Source: Crocodylus rhombifer
Lineage: Eukaryota > Chordata > Crocodylia > Crocodylidae
Reading direction: 5' to 3'
Assembly (NCBI GenBank): GCA_038503035.1
Contig: JAVSML010024722.1
Location: 561,332 to 625,331 of the forward strand
Length of the DNA: 64,000 bases
Shown: positions 11,420 to 22,380 of the stretch, in pieces
Position numbering within the stretch: position 1 is the stretch's first letter
Layout: the number at the start of each line of letters is the position of its first letter
Program-made: the position numbers and the translations under genes
Notes under the pieces: generated by a model
Told to the model about the DNA's origin: nothing
The model's database searches: none
The model's input: only the letters and a program-made list of their open reading frames with translations

Positions 11420-14400
11420 CCCAGTGCTCACTAAGAGCACCTACATAAGAACTAGAGTGCTGTAAATTCATGCTGCAGCTTGCTGAGCACTAATTTCTTG
11501 GTATAGGAAAGGCCTGAATTATCCTCCTAAGAAAAAGATGGCATACATTGGTGAAAAGATGGAGAAAAGCATATCTGTTTACACAGGTATCTGTTTTGTA
11601 CCTAGAAAGGCATTCCTTTTCTGGGACTGTCAAGCAGTTTTCACGAGCATTGAATTAATAGAAAAAATACATATATAAAGGGAGAATAATACGTTGCTGA
11701 ATCTCTAAAATTGTATCTTAATGCTTATATATTCAGTGAAACTAATCAAGGCATACAATTTGTTTCGTGCAGTAATGTTGATCATACATAAAACAAGATC
11801 GCTCCTAACTGTCTTTATAGCTAATATTTTTTTTTTCAAAATGTTTGGTATTTGCAGTGCAGATGACCTTTGAGTCCTGTTATTTTTATTTGGAGTACCC
11901 TGTGCATTAACTTCAAAACACAACTTACAAAGGTCAATTACTGCATTTTTACTGCCTAGGTACACTTCGTAGGGAGAAAATGAGTTTTTACAGGGGCTAG
12001 ATATGACATAATTGCAAAAAAAGTGGATTTTATGGTAAGAGGAATACCAACATTATTTCAGTTGGTACACTGTACTACATTAGGTGTGGGAAAGGTATAT
12101 TTATTACCAAGCCAACTACCTTCTCAAGTTAACAAATAATATATTGGCAAAAGAAATTAGAATATTTCTTCTCTTATCATGCTATAAGAAAATAGTGATA
12201 TTCGAGTTCTATTTTTAAAAAAATCAAAAATAACATGTAAACTACAAATATGTTAGCCAATTGAGAATATTTATTAACTAAATAATTTAATAATAAAGAA
12301 AATGCCTACTTGATTAATTGTTACAGAGTAAAAATTACAATAAAACTGTCTTGATCAGTGCTTTGCAGAAGCACCATTACTGTCTGTGCAGTTGTTTAAC
12401 AAGGATTTAATTGGAAAGATAAGTGAATGCACATTTAAAAGTATTGTTAATTTGCTTTATAATCACCCCATCCTTCACAGTATTGACAGCACCAGGCACA
12501 AACCCCTTTCTCTTTTACAAGTATTATTTTCCATATGTGCACAATAAACTCTGAAGCAGTAATTGGAAATTTTATGGATTAAAATATACCTAGTGTATTG
12601 AGTTCATAGGTGCAGTATCCCCTTTCCAAAGGTAACTCATAGGTGGCATTATTGGTAGAATCACTGCCCGTGTTCTTCTGTGTGCTTTTTAAACATATAT
12701 CTGGCTACCCCAGATTTAGATTTGAATAGACCACCAAAAACTCTTATTGCACTTCTCTTTTTGGTTTGAAACAATAACATCACTCTCTCAAAAGAAAAAG
12801 CCTCGATTTCTTTAAATTAAATCTCTGATTATATTTATTGTTTTAAAATGCTTTGGATAAATAATCTAATAATAATCAAATAATCTACTTTGCAAGGAAA
12901 GATTTCGAACTAGGCAAGCATCTAAGACTACCTACAAATGTCAAGATGACTCTATTATAGTCTATGAAAGGAGAGGAAGAAAACAGTTGAAATATTCTTG
13001 AGATGTTTTCTCCACTGTTTTTGATCATTTGATTGCAATATTAAAAAATTGCAGATTTTAGAAACCTGTCAGTCTTTTGTCTGAAAGCTCCTGTTATCAG
13101 GAAAAGAGAAGCCTGCATTGATTCAGTTCTGCCTCTGTTGGTAGAGCCTTTTTAGCTGACAGAAGATTGAAATTGTCTTTGAAACCGACTCATCAGGTCA
13201 GCACAAATGGGTTGGGTGTTTTTTAAAGCAAGCATTTAAAGAAGAAGAAGAGGAAGCAGCAGCTACTTTTCGCAACTTTATTTTTTTAAAAAAAAGAAAA
13301 AATAAGGTTCCATTCAAAAACACCCAACTGTTTCCACTGACCCAACATATCCATTTCAAAGGCAGCCAGCAGCTTCCGTCCTCTGTCAGTTAACAAAGGC
13401 GCTGCGGGCAGAGGCAGAGTGGCTTCAGTACAAGCTGCCAACTTCCAGACAGCAGCTACAAGTCCAACAGGATTCTGACATGCAGTATAGTAACGAAAGT
13501 AGTAAGAATGGCTAATAAAAAAATCTGGAAAACTATCTTCCACAACTTTTCCTTCATTTGCTCTGTGTTTCCCTGTCTTTTAGCATCCTATGTGAAGAGT
13601 ATGATAGCCAATAAGTTTCCACTCGTGATATTTCCTCAGCGATCCTCCTTAATTCAAGCATGTTTATAAGCTTGTTTCATGAAGACTCTGATTACACTTG
13701 CTCCATTCTAACAAACTCTGCTCTTAAGTTTGAACCCTAGAGTCCAGCCACATGCTGAAACAAGTGATTTTCAGATGAACCCTCACTACCCTGCATATGT
13801 CAGCTTTCATTACTGAATATGGGCCAGGCTGTGAATCTCTTACTCACTTTGGTGAATAGTTATTCAAATGACTTAATCGCATAGAAGTCTTTAGGTGTGA
13901 AGCCAGTCATGTCTCCTGACTTTCCTCTTTGAAACATCAGACTCCGCTTATTCTGTTTATTTAATTATTAATTTATTTATTTTTGCTAAATTAGAACTAA
14001 AATGCCTTGAATGCATGAAAAAATGTCTCTCTCTTTCACACTTCTCAGGCAGCCACAGAAAAATAAAACAGTCTGAAGCGATTTTCAGAAGTAATTATAA
14101 AACAATTTGTTCTTGGGTTAAGATATGCACATGCCAAGTTGCAGCTAAGAACTTTATTTTATTTCTATTTTTGTCAAGTTATCAAGCCCTGAGAACAGAG
14201 GAATATAATGGAAAAGATGAACTGACCTTTAGCTTCAGCAGCACAGAGGTGATTAATTAATGTCTCTATGTTGTTCATCCAGCCTTTTTAAAGACTCCAG
14301 TAGGGGGTGCTTTCCTTTTCTTCTGTGACAGAAAAAGGGGTTGTGTGTTTAAATGGTCAGTCCTTAGATACAGACTTTTCTGTTTCATTACGTATGTGAG

Positions 14401-15555
14401 TCACACACTTTCTCCTTTTTTGGAAAAGAATAAAATATAGATACAATACTGCCAATATCTTCTCTTTGAAAATGCAAGCCAGGCTTCACAATCAGATGAA
14501 AATAATAGTCTTTCTGTATTCCACAGCTACTCATTTTTGTATTTTTTGTGATTATGTGTGTAAAATAAAAAATACAATACCTTTATTATAGCTGATGTTC
14601 TACTTGATTCACTTTGTTCTCAGTGTGAAAGAACTAAAGAGGTAGAAGTGGCTGGCATGGCTTTCTAATCTTTAGTCTTAGATGTAAAATATTTTCTACC
14701 AGTCATATTATCATGGAGTTTCTATTCAAAACAGTTTAATGAAAAGGTTAATAGAATGAGAAAGAAGACCTATCCTGGTATGGTCAGTCACATTCATACA
14801 ATGAATCACATGACAGGAGTTGCTTGACTAAACCCATACGACATGCTTTTTATTTCTTCTGTTTCTTATTAACAGTAATGTAAGTTTTTTGCTTAATAGC
14901 ACTTCCAAGATTAATGTTGAAAAGAGCTTTGGCTTTGAAGGCTTTACATTGTTGTTAAGGGATTGGCACATTTTGGGGTTCTCTCTGTTCTTGTGGATAA
15001 CTTCTCTCTTTAAGGCAGTATTTTGAGCTGGTGCCACTGTTACAGGCAATGTCAGTGTTAAGGAATCCAAGCATGAAGGAAGATAAATTATTAAGCATAG
15101 TACCAGGAGAATAATAGGTTAAAAATAAGCCAAAGAAAATGCATGCTGAAGTTTGGGAAATCTTTCTAGATGTAGACTTTGGAAAACTACAGTATAGATT
15201 CCCAATGGAAGGCAAGGCTTTGTATTCTTAGAGACATTATAAGTAGGCTAGCCACAAATGTTAGAAGTATTGTATACAGGGTCCTCCCATGTTAGTAAGA
15301 GAAACTCAGGGCAGAATCCTGTTGCACTGGCTGCACCTCAATAGCAGTTCTGCAGATTACACTCAGCTGCTGGCATGCAAGCATCCACTTGCCCACTGAG
15401 TAGGGTTCCATGTGGTCAGGCAACTTTATGGTGAGACATGTTCTCCCAGATACACATATATATACCTAGGCAAGTCCTGAAATTGTACCTGGACAAAATC
15501 CCATGTTGTCCAGATTGTGCTAGGCACCAAAAGATTAGAAATGCTTCTGTTTTAA
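11420..15555. other. Intron without recognised genes
   Basis: AT-rich sequence. The densest AT block is 12130-12320. No exon, RNA gene or classifiable repeat was recognised. The minus-strand ORFs near 13290-13540 and 14830-15215 have no family resemblance. Confidence 0.5.
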
Positions 15556-15563
15556 TCTACCAA

Positions 15564-15640
15564 CCCAGTGGTTAGAGCACTTGTCCAAGGAGAGAGAGTT
15601 CCAGGTTCTAGGACATCTATTTCCCATGCTTCTGGGCTTT
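15564..15640 (+). repeat. tRNA-derived SINE head (fragment)
   Basis: CAGTGGTTAGAGCACTTG followed about 30 bp later by GGTTCTAGG has the form and spacing of the A and B boxes of a tRNA gene (RNA polymerase III internal promoter). There is no full cloverleaf and the 3' half is not tRNA-like, so this is a SINE-type relic and not a tRNA gene. Confidence 0.5.
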
Positions 15641-15835
15641 GCTGGTTGCTCCCCCTTTACCCATCCACCCTTTTTTTTCTGCTAAATGTATCAGAGTGTT
15701 TTTAAGTCTTACCAGAGGCATTGGGTGTTGGCTAAAATCAAGGCTGGAAACTTCAACTGGGGGTACCAATTCTGCTAGGAGCAAAGCCAGAGCTTCCAAG
15801 TTAGAGAGTTTCAACCCTCTGCTCAGGGTCACACT

Positions 15836-15975
15836 GCCATATTTGGGGTCAGGAAGGAATTTTACACCATGATCAGATTGATATGGACTGTGGGAGTTTT
15901 CCCCTTCCTCTGTAGTGTAGGGTGTGGCCCTCTACCACAGGTCTCTTGAACATACTGACAACAATTGATAAAACT
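15836..15975 (+). repeat. Old amniote interspersed repeat (unclassified)
   Basis: The blocks GGGGTCAGGAAGGAATTTTA, then CAGATTGATATGGACTGTGGG, then CCCCTTCCTCTGTAGTGTAGG recur in reptile genomes as far as I recall. The exact family name is not certain. No coding content. It may belong to the same element as the tRNA-like head just upstream. Confidence 0.35.
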
Positions 15976-16138
15976 TGGTGTCTTTCAGTATCAGGCCCAA
16001 TATGTCGTATAATGTTGTGGTTTAGATGTAACCATGACTAGCAAACATGAGTTTGCAACATGAAGCTTCAACAGAAATGGGTAATGTTATGCATGGATAT
16101 GTTATGTAATGTGCTGAGTGGCATTAGAAAAAAAACAA

Positions 16139-16232
16139 ACATTTACCACACTGTGGAATTTGACTTTATCATGGTATTTGTGGTGTTCTCTATACTTAAA
16201 ATGGAAAAAACCACAAATACCACGGTAAATGT
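16139..16232. repeat. Nested inverted repeat
   Basis: The perfect 12-bp stem GGTATTTGTGGT (16173-16184) pairs with ACCACAAATACC (16210-16221). Outside it, ACATTTACC (16139-16147) pairs with GGTAAATGT (16224-16232). The two arms could fold into a hairpin. It may be a small palindromic MITE remnant. Confidence 0.5.
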
Positions 16233-17005
16233 AACTGCTGTGAATGGTAAGGGTTGATTATTTTGTTATGCCTTCTACTGCAGAGATCCTTTGTGTAATA
16301 TTAGTGACAGGTAGTAATACTCATATCATCAGTGCAGCCTTATCTGCAGTTCTGAGCATGTTTTTGGGAATGTCACTGTGAAAATAAAACAGCCACAAAA
16401 CAAAGAAAACATATATGTATAACACATTTGGAATGTGCATAGGACAAAGTTACAGAAATTGTTGTTATGGTCTCAAAAACATAAGAGGGATACAGAAATA
16501 TGATATTATGAGGAAAGATACAAATGAAGGGATTGACTTAGTTATGTGGCGATCACAACTATTTTACAAGGAGATCTCTTCCGATGCTTAAGACTGTCAT
16601 TCCAAGGACATGTAACAATAAGATAAATTGGTTTATGAAGGATCTACCACAAGATATCCTGAGATATCTTCAACAGACATTCAAAGAAAGATGATATAGT
16701 GTTCCAATAAGGAGTACAGGAACGTATTAGAAGTCCTTTCAGTCCAAATGTTCATAGGGCAGGTCATTCACTAATTAAATTATTATAGGTAAATTGAAGC
16801 AGTGGTGTATACCACCTGAGACCTTTCCCATGTAGAACAGGTTGAATTTTATTAGTAGATGTTTAGGACTGTGAATCCAAAAAGATGACAAAGCTAGTAG
16901 GGAAATACAAATCGCCCGAGCAAGAGACTAACATTAGAGGGATGGGGGTTAAGAGGGGAGTGCAACTAGGTTATAGAAAATACAATGTTCACCAACTGAG
17001 CCCAG

Positions 17006-17037
17006 GGGTGGAGGGAGGGGAAGGGAAGGGAGGGGGT
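17006..17037 (+). repeat. G-rich tract (quadruplex-capable)
   Basis: GGGG, GGG, GGGG, GGG, GGG and GGGGG runs separated by one or two bases (GTGGAGGGAGGGGAAGGGAA and onward). Six G-runs with short loops satisfy the usual G-quadruplex pattern on the + strand. No gene is adjacent. Confidence 0.7.
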
Positions 17038-18057
17038 TCACAATGCTGAGAGAGAAAGAAGATAGATACACACAAGCCCGTATCTGAGCCAAAAGGCTGA
17101 GATCGAAAACGTCATAAAGAGAGTATCTCCCTAGAAAATTTTAAACTTACTATCAGGTGTTCTTAAAAACTTCATTTCTTAAGCTTTCTGGCTTAAATGG
17201 AATTATCTCATAAGCTAAGAATGATATTTCTCAGTTCTGTAGACTTTTAATGTTCACATCCTTGGCAATTTCACATAATTGAAATACTATGTGCATGTGT
17301 GTACACATGGTCTTTCTCATATTCTCCTACCATCTGTATGCATATATAAATATACCATATTTACTCAAATACAAGATAAGTTTTTTTCCTTCATCGTACA
17401 TTCATATACAAAGAAACCTCATTAAATACTTTGCCTATCTTTGGTTGCTAAAAGCAGCATAATGGAGACCAATTATGAAGTTGATTAAATGCAGCCAACA
17501 CTGAGCATGACTATAAATTTTGCCTTATATTGGGCAAACATATAAATAGGAACCGTTTTTTTATGTGTAGCCCTTAAAAAAAATGGGCAGTTGCTCCGCC
17601 AGGAAGGAATGGGACCTGGGCCTGGATATACTGCAATTCCAGGCTGGCACCAGGAAGGTAGGAGCAAGCCCAAACACTCTCCCATTGGTGCCAAAAATGC
17701 TACAAAGCCTACCACAAAGATAGGTTGGTACAACTTACCTGACTAAGATATATGGTAGTGCCCGTTGAGCGCAGTCCACCTCAGCACTGACTTTTTCAAG
17801 TCATGGTGATCCACTACATTGAGTATATTCTGACTTCTTATTCACTCCCGCAGATGAGCTGTGCATCTTTCCCATTTCCAACTATTCCTGTTTCTTCACC
17901 AGCCTTAAATGTGTGGCAAACATCACCATATGGGACCTCAAACAGTTCACCTAGAATCCCTCTGTTGGCCCCTCTTTCAGACTGTTGCATATGATTGTGC
18001 CCTGCCCTCCATGAGGTGAAGTTGGACCACGTTGAACTCGCATGGATTTGAAATTGC

Positions 18058-20520
18058 AAGGGATGTAGTTGTCATGGGTGATTTTAATTACCCAGACATC
18101 TGCTGGGAGGAACAGTCAGCCAGGATGGACCATTCCAGGAGGTTCCTAGCTGAGATACAGGACCTCCACTTAATCCAGGAGGTGCACAGTCCCACCAGAG
18201 GAAACGCCCTGTTGGACCTGGTCCTGGCCACAGGCGATGACCTGGTTAGGGGCCTCCAGGTCCTTGACCACCTGGGCGATAGCGATCATCGCTTGCTGGA
18301 ATTCACCACCCAGCGCAGGGTGTCAAGGGCCTGCAGCAAGATGGTAGCCCTAGACTTTAGGAGGGCCAACTTCAACAAGTTGAGGAGACTAGTGGGGGAG
18401 GCGCTGGGGTCCTTGAGGGCAGGGGAACTCAGTGTCCAAGGCAAGTGGTCGTTCCTTAAGGAAACAATACTCAGGGCCCAGGGGGAGTCCATCCCAACAA
18501 GAAGCAAGGGGGGCAAGAGTGCCTGGAAGCCCCCCTGGCTCACCAAGGGCGTCCGGGAATGCCTGCTTGCCAAAAAGGCTGCGTACACCCAGCAGAAGGG
18601 GGATGCTATCTCCAAAGAGGAGTATACCACCTCTGCTCAGGCCTGTAGGGGGGTTATCAAGAAAGCTAAGGTGGACATAGCGCTAGGACTAGCATCCAAG
18701 ATCAAGGATAATAAAAAGTCCTTTTTCAAATATATAGGGAGGATGAAGAAGGCACCGGGTAACGTGGGGCCCCTGCAAGGTACTCTGGGCAATCTGGTGG
18801 TTGCGCCAGAGGAGAAAGCGGAACTCTTTAACCAATTCTTCATGTCCGTTTTCTTGTGCAGGGACCGGGACTTCCCCGCTGGGATGCCAGCTGGACTCGA
18901 GGGGAACACCTCCAGACCTCAGGTTGGGGAGGACTGGGTTAGAGAGCTTCTGGATGGGCTGGACATGTTCAAGTCAGAGGGTCCAGATGCTCTTCACCCT
19001 AGGGTGTTGAGGGAGCTAGCTGGGGTTATTGCAGGGTCCTTGGCACGGCTCTACGAGCGCTCGTGGTGCTCAGGCCAGGTGCCAGATGACTGGAAGATAG
19101 CTAACGTGGTCCCCATCTTCAAAAAAGGGAAGAGGGAGGACCCGGGCAACTATAGGCCTGTCAGTCTTATCTCCATCCTTGGGAAACTCTTTGAGAAGAT
19201 TCTCAAGGAGTACATCTGTGATGGGCTGGCTTCAGGGATGATGCTCAAGGGCAACCAGCACGGTTTCATTAGGGGCAGGTCTTGTCAGACCAACCTGATT
19301 GCCTTTTAAGATCAGGTCACAAAGGCAATGGATGCAGGTGTTGCTGTGGATGTAGTCTTTCTAGACTTCAGCAAGGCCTTTGACACCGTCTCCCACCCCA
19401 TCCTCATTAAAAAACTAGGCGCCTGTGACATTGATGCCTACACAGTCAGATGGATTGCAGATTGGCTGAAGGGTCGTACTCAGAGGGTGGTGGTGGATGG
19501 GTCATATTCGACCCGGGGAGAAGTGGGCAGTGGAGTCCCCCAGGGCTCGGTCCTGGGGCCTGCGCTGTTCAATGTCTTCATCAGTGATTTGGACGACGGG
19601 GTGAAATGCAACCTGTTTAAATTCGCTGATGATACCAAAATTTGGAGTGAGGTGAGCACACTAGCAGGGAGGGAAAGACTGCAACAAGACCTGGATAGGT
19701 TACAGGGGTGGGCTAACATAAACAAGATGCGTTTCAGTACTGGCAAGTGCAGGGTGCTGCACTTAGGCAGTAGAAACCAGCAGCACACTTATAGAACGGG
19801 AAACTCCCTTCTTGAGAGCACGGAGGCAGACAGGGATCTTGGAGTCATTATTGACTCCAAGACGTACATGGGCCGACAATGCAAGGTCTCGGTTGGCAGG
19901 GCTAACCGCACCTTGTCGTGCATCCACAGGTACATCTCAAGTAGAGCCAGGGAGGTGATCCTCCCCCTCTATGCGACACTGGTCAGGCCACAGCTGGACT
20001 GCTGTGTCCAGTTCTGTGCGCCCCACTTTAGGAGGGATGTGGACAACATTGAAAGGGTCCAGCGGAGGGCCACATGCATGATCTGGGGACTACAAGGCAG
20101 ACCCTACATTGAAAGACTTTGGGACCTAAACCTGTTCAGCCTTCACAAGAGAAGGCTGAGGGGGGACCTGGTGACTGTCTATAAACTCACTAAGGGGGAC
20201 CAGAAGGGTTTAGGGGAGACGCTGTTTCCCCCAGTGCCCCCTGGCATGACAAGGAATAATGGACACAAGTTATTAGAGAGTAGATTTAGATTAGACATCC
20301 GCAAGAACTACTTCGCAGTCAGGATGGCTAGGAGCTGGAACCAACTTCCTAGAGAAGTGGTGCTGGCTCCTACCCTGGGGATCTTTAAGAAGAGGCTTGA
20401 TGACTACCTGGCCAGACTCATTTTGAGTCCTGTCTTTTTCTCCTGCTCAGGCGGGGGGTCGGGCTTCAAGATCTACAAGGTCCCTTCTGACCCGACTTCT
20501 ATGATTCTATGATTCTATGA
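18058..20520 (+). mobile_element. CR1 LINE, 2.46 kb, 5'-truncated but with a nearly complete RT
   Basis: CR1 non-LTR retrotransposon truncated within the endonuclease domain. It ends in three copies of the ATTCTATG-type octamer (20497-20520), the hallmark CR1 3' tail. ORF2 runs from the truncation point to 20512. The insertion sits inside TIR element copy B, so it is younger than that element. It lies in the same orientation as the host gene. Among the CR1 copies in the window it is by far the longest and best preserved. Confidence 0.93.
18062..20512 (+). pseudogene. CR1 ORF2 (endonuclease C-terminus and reverse transcriptase), one nonsense codon
   Basis: One frame is open from about 18062 to 20512 except for a TAA at 19307-19309. 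The frame resumes directly after it (DQVTKAMDAG). Motifs in order: GDFNYPDICWE, GNALLDLV and LGDSDHRLLEF (apurinic-type endonuclease); VVPIFKKGKREDPGNYRPVS (RT); LDFSKAFDTVSH; GVPQGSVLGP; FADDTKIW (catalytic Asp pair); and the C-terminal RGDLVTVYKL, NNGHKLLESRFRLDIRKNYF and SWNQLPREVV. No frameshift is seen over about 2.4 kb. The N-terminal endonuclease half and ORF1 are absent because of 5' truncation. The enzyme nicks DNA and copies its own RNA at the nick (target-primed reverse transcription). The copy cannot act alone. Confidence 0.92.
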
Positions 20521-21011
20521 TATGGTTGATTTGATTTAGGACCCAAAAATTTTCCTAAAAAATACTTCGTATTATGTATAAATATGTGCAAAAGCGCTGC
20601 TTAAAAGTGTGTTTATGGAGTACCTGTAGTAAAATTTACAGTAGTTTCCAAAATAGGTAAAAAGTCTATAGGTACTATATGCAAATTACTACAGCTATGG
20701 TTTTTTCAGGGTCTTTTTTTTCAAATTTGTTTCTCACTTCTTTGAGTGTAGGGAGGAAAAGGTCTAGCAATAAGGGGCTGCAGCAGAAAAAAGCTGGGGG
20801 GATAGAGGGGAAAAGGCCAGCTGACCCCCCCCCCCGATTTATTTTCCCTGTTGTAGCAATAGGAGGGGGACAAATTCAAGACAAACCTCCACTAATTAGA
20901 TTATATGCCTGGGAAATCATATCAAATTTATAAATTTCCCATATATGTTATCTAATTATAGGGGGGGGCATCTTAGAATCAGGGCCATCTTATATTTGAG
21001 TAAATATAGTA

Positions 21012-21448
21012 CATAAATTCTTCATTTCTCTCTCCCATTGCAAGATCTTCCCTGAAGTGGTACATCAAGAGGAATAATTCTCTTCTGAAAAATTTCTTAC
21101 TGATTATGCTGCTCTAGCTATTAAATAAATACCCTTAATATCCAAAGTTCTGGACTACACTTAGTGAAACACAGGTGGAAGTGCAACACAGGTGTGTCAT
21201 CCTGAATTTCAGTGCTATAGAATGTCACCATGACAGGCTAGATATTTTGAGTCCTAACTCAATATAAAAATAAGTTTTTTAAACCCCTGTACCTGGACAA
21301 CAATTTCAGTAAGAATTGTGAGTGTATTTTTTTCTCTGAAAATAAGGCCATAAGTTTGTGGTCTTTAATTCAAAGTGTCTTCCTCTCTTATTCTTACTGT
21401 TATTCCATATATAGCATTGTGACTGAAACAACTGAAACAATTAATGTG
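21012..21448. other. Intron without recognised features
   Basis: AT-rich sequence between the split DNA element and the LTR-like segment. Nothing was recognised. Confidence 0.5.
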
Positions 21449-21759
21449 TGTAGCAGGAATCCCTAACCCCTGCTAGATGAGAGGTAGCAAACTAGGTACA
21501 AAGAGTGAAAGAGCAGCAGGGGAGAGGGCAGTGGCTGCAGGTCAGGTTTAAGCTGCAGCATGAAAGCAGGCTGAGTACTGGGATAATTAGAAACCCCTGA
21601 CCAAGAAGAAGGCCATGTGGTCAAAAGAGGTGGAGCCCAGCTTACTAAAAGCCTGGACTCTCAACCAGAGAGCCCAGTTTGGCCCTGATGGCTCTATATC
21701 TCTTTGTATTTAGCTTGCTACCACTCAAGTAGCAGGTCTTAGGAGTCCCTGCTGCAACA
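21449..21759 (+). mobile_element. Possible solo LTR (or TIR element)
   Basis: The segment starts TGTAGCAGGAATCCC and ends GGAGTCCCTGCTGCAACA, giving TG...CA ends with short imperfect inverted termini. It is more GC-rich than its surroundings, and its length (311 bp) fits an LTR. No target duplication or internal retroviral sequence was found. A DNA transposon with similar ends is an alternative. Confidence 0.35.
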
Positions 21760-22012
21760 TGTCAAATCAAAGATAAGTGATAGATCCTCTGCTATGTTTG
21801 TGCCCAAGCTAAAATAACTTACTTCCTCAAGAGCCTCAAGTCTTTTGTCACCTTTATTGAGCACATAGCTGGCCCACTGGCATTTCTCTCCTTTCCCACC
21901 CCTACCCCACAGGGGGAGATCTTAGCTTGTGTAGACAGTTGGCTCCTCTGTCAACTGTTTTCTGTTAGTATAGGGACATATTGGCCATTTATAGATTTTA
22001 CATTTTTCTAGG

Positions 22013-22107
22013 TTTAATCTGGACTACAGCTGTCACTATATACATGGACATCTATACACTATATACAGCTGTCGCTATATACACGGACATCTGTAGTCCA
22101 AATTAAA
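22013..22107. mobile_element. 95-bp inverted-repeat element with internal tandem duplication
   Basis: The left end TTTAATCTGGACTACAG (22013-22029) and the reverse complement of the right end, TTTAATTTGGACTACAG (22091-22107), match at 16 of 17 positions. Inside, a unit starting TACAGCTGTC and ending GGACATCT occurs twice at a 39-bp period (22025 and 22064). It looks like a very small MITE or a foldback remnant. Confidence 0.55.
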
Positions 22108-22336
22108 ATTGACTCTAGTCCAAATTAACTGATCCTCATTGAATGAGGATTAAAATTAATGTAGACTAGGGCAATCTGAATTAGGCAATTAAAACTGTGT
22201 GAATTAACATGTATATACATACAGGCATTAGTTTTAGGAAAAATTAGGAACTCAGATAAGCATTCTTTACGAATGCAGATAAGCATTGCAAATATCGATA
22301 CCCTCCAGGGAAACTCAACTGGATTTTTGCTATCAG

Positions 22337-22380
22337 GCTATCAAGCACAAAGTAACTGAGGCTATCAGGCACAAAGTAGC
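22337..22380. repeat. 24-bp tandem duplication
   Basis: GCTATCAAGCACAAAGTAAC and GCTATCAGGCACAAAGTAGC lie head to tail with a 24-bp period, differing at two positions. It is a short local duplication without apparent function. Confidence 0.7.

Larger units (their letters stand above)
17353..21011 (-). mobile_element. TIR DNA element, copy B, split by a CR1 insertion
   Basis: The left end TACCATATTTACTCAAATAC (17353-17372) and the reverse complement of the right end, TACTATATTTACTCAAATAT (20992-21011), form terminal inverted repeats that continue into AAGAT. The right part (20530-21011) matches copy A at 5263-5725 in reverse. Removing the CR1 at about 18058-20520 leaves an element of about 1.2 kb without a recognisable transposase. 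The 8 bases outside each end are TATAAATA and CATAAATT (6 of 8 equal), possibly a decayed hAT-like target duplication. The interior at 17560-18057 was not matched to anything. Confidence 0.6.

Noticed and set aside
15564..15640. Possible tRNA gene
   Set aside because: A and B box-like words are present, but no acceptor stem or full cloverleaf can be formed. Treated as a SINE head.
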